This document shows positions 5,460 through 6,085 of a stretch of DNA of 6,085 nucleotides, piece by piece (position 1 is the first letter of the stretch; each line of letters starts with the position of its first letter). The notes under the pieces are model-generated. The model did no database searches. It was not told the origin of the DNA and was given only the letters and a program-made list of their open reading frames with translations. Position numbers and translations under genes: made by a program. Source of the stretch: Candidatus Bathyarchaeota archaeon (lineage in GTDB: Archaea; Thermoproteota; Bathyarchaeia; Bathyarchaeales; Bathyarchaeaceae). The DNA lies in contig JACUTO010000093.1 of NCBI GenBank assembly GCA_014859755.1, forward strand, positions 1 to 6,085, given 5' to 3'.

Positions 5460-6085
5460 GTGTTAGAATCTGTTCTTCGTAAAATGGTTTCAGTGGCTGC
5501 GGTCTTCATAGGCCTCGGATATGTTTTGCCTAGCATAGCAACGATTATCATGTTAACCCATTTTTCTTCGCAATATCCCGTTGAATCGGTGGAAAACATC
5601 TACTGGTTTTCAGGGATAATAATCTTCATCATAGCCTCCATTCTACTAATAACTGTAGGAGTTTTCATCGTGTTCGGGGGTCTCCAGTATTTCGTTGGAG
5701 TTGTTTCCCAAAAAATAATGTTCGTTGGCATCATGTTGTCCTCCTTTTACTTGTTGTGTCTCGGCACCGGATCTGCTCTGATTCTGCAAGAGGTGAATTT
5801 GCTAACCTTGTTGTTGGTTACAACTGCGATTCTTGTCGTGGCGAGTGCTACAGTTTATATGGTTCCTTCCTTTCGTCTCAAGTTTGTAGCATGTTTGTTA
5901 GGAATCGTTAGCGGGATTTGTTTGACCACCGCTACATTGAACAGCCCAATCCTTGACTTAGTCTTAAATTGGAACGTTCCTTTTCCAGGCCCGTTTATGT
6001 CGATGGCTATTCTAGAAGGTTTAACCATAATACTGGCTTCCATAACAGCCCTTGTTTATTCGATCTTGGGGAATGGAGAAAAACC
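5460..6085 (+). CDS. Polytopic membrane protein of unknown function (runs off right edge)
   Basis: This frame stays open from GTG at 5460 to the window end, 208 codons without a stop. An in-frame TAA directly precedes the GTG, and AGGGG lies 9 bases upstream, so GTG is the best start; ATG at 5484 is the alternative. The protein is strongly hydrophobic, with about six transmembrane helices at roughly residues 10-33, 48-74, 85-108, 113-135, 140-160 and 181-203. Loops are short, with few charges (Lys8, Lys85, Arg139, Lys141). A slightly longer loop between helices 5 and 6 contains NWNVPFPGPF (170-179). No ATP-binding, transporter or catalytic signature was recognised, and I cannot name the family. 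It is separated from the catabolic genes by a T-rich spacer with its own promoter-like box, so it probably belongs to a separate unit. Uptake of the pathway's substrate is not excluded but has no sequence support. Confidence 0.75.
   Translation, partial: MLESVLRKMVSVAAVFIGLGYVLPSIATIIMLTHFSSQYPVESVENIYWFSGIIIFIIASILLITVGVFIVFGGLQYFVGVVSQKIMFVGIMLSSFYLLCLGTGSALILQEVNLLTLLLVTTAILVVASATVYMVPSFRLKFVACLLGIVSGICLTTATLNSPILDLVLNWNVPFPGPFMSMAILEGLTIILASITALVYSILGNGEK

Noticed and set aside
5855..6043. Minus-strand 62-residue frame opposite the membrane protein gene
   Set aside because: The plus strand carries a much longer open frame with coherent transmembrane helices, and the antisense frame has no supporting signal.

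Overview
The window looks like a piece of an archaeal chromosome. All seven genes are protein-coding, and there are no RNA genes, mobile elements or CRISPR arrays. Starts are mostly GTG or TTG behind GGAG- or GAGG-type Shine-Dalgarno sequences. TATA-like A/T boxes and bare T-tracts, rather than bacterial -35/-10 boxes and GC-rich hairpin terminators, lie between transcription units. Base composition is moderate and protein style (Lys/Glu rich, compact) suits an uncultured Thermoproteota/Bathyarchaeia-like lineage. The lineage is an inference of low to moderate confidence.

Layout. The minus strand (reading right to left from about 2205) carries three genes. First comes a DUF917 / S-methyl-thiohydantoin-desulfurase-type protein (2205-1126). 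Next is a stand-alone glutamate formimidoyltransferase (1039-116). Last is the first 41 codons of an imidazolonepropionase, hutI, which starts at a GTG at 123, overlaps the end of the formimidoyltransferase gene by 8 bases and runs off the left edge. A 116-base divergent intergenic region (2206-2321) separates this block from a plus-strand block. That block holds an M29-type metallo-aminopeptidase-like protein (2322-3362), a second protein of the same fold that resembles the ring-opening 2,5-dihydroxypyridine dioxygenase NicX more than an aminopeptidase (3445-4503), and a hydantoin racemase-like Asp/Glu racemase superfamily protein (4525-5244). After an AT-rich 215-base spacer with T-tracts and a promoter-like box, an unidentified polytopic membrane protein begins at 5460 and continues past the right edge.

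How the genes fit. HutI turns imidazolonepropionate into formiminoglutamate, and the formimidoyltransferase passes the formimino group to tetrahydrofolate and releases glutamate: these are the last two steps of one form of histidine breakdown. DUF917 proteins and hydantoin racemases act on, or travel with enzymes acting on, five-membered hydantoin or thiohydantoin rings. These are the rings produced when imidazolone-type intermediates from histidine derivatives are oxidised or carry sulfur. The simplest reading is a divergent catabolic island for histidine and/or modified histidines or related hydantoins, feeding glutamate and one-carbon units. The roles of the two M29-fold proteins are open. 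The second has lost both glutamates of the two-metal aminopeptidase site but keeps the His/His/Asp set of NicX, so it could be a mononuclear-metal ring-cleaving or hydrolytic enzyme. The pathway as a whole is inferred from family identity and gene neighbourhood only.
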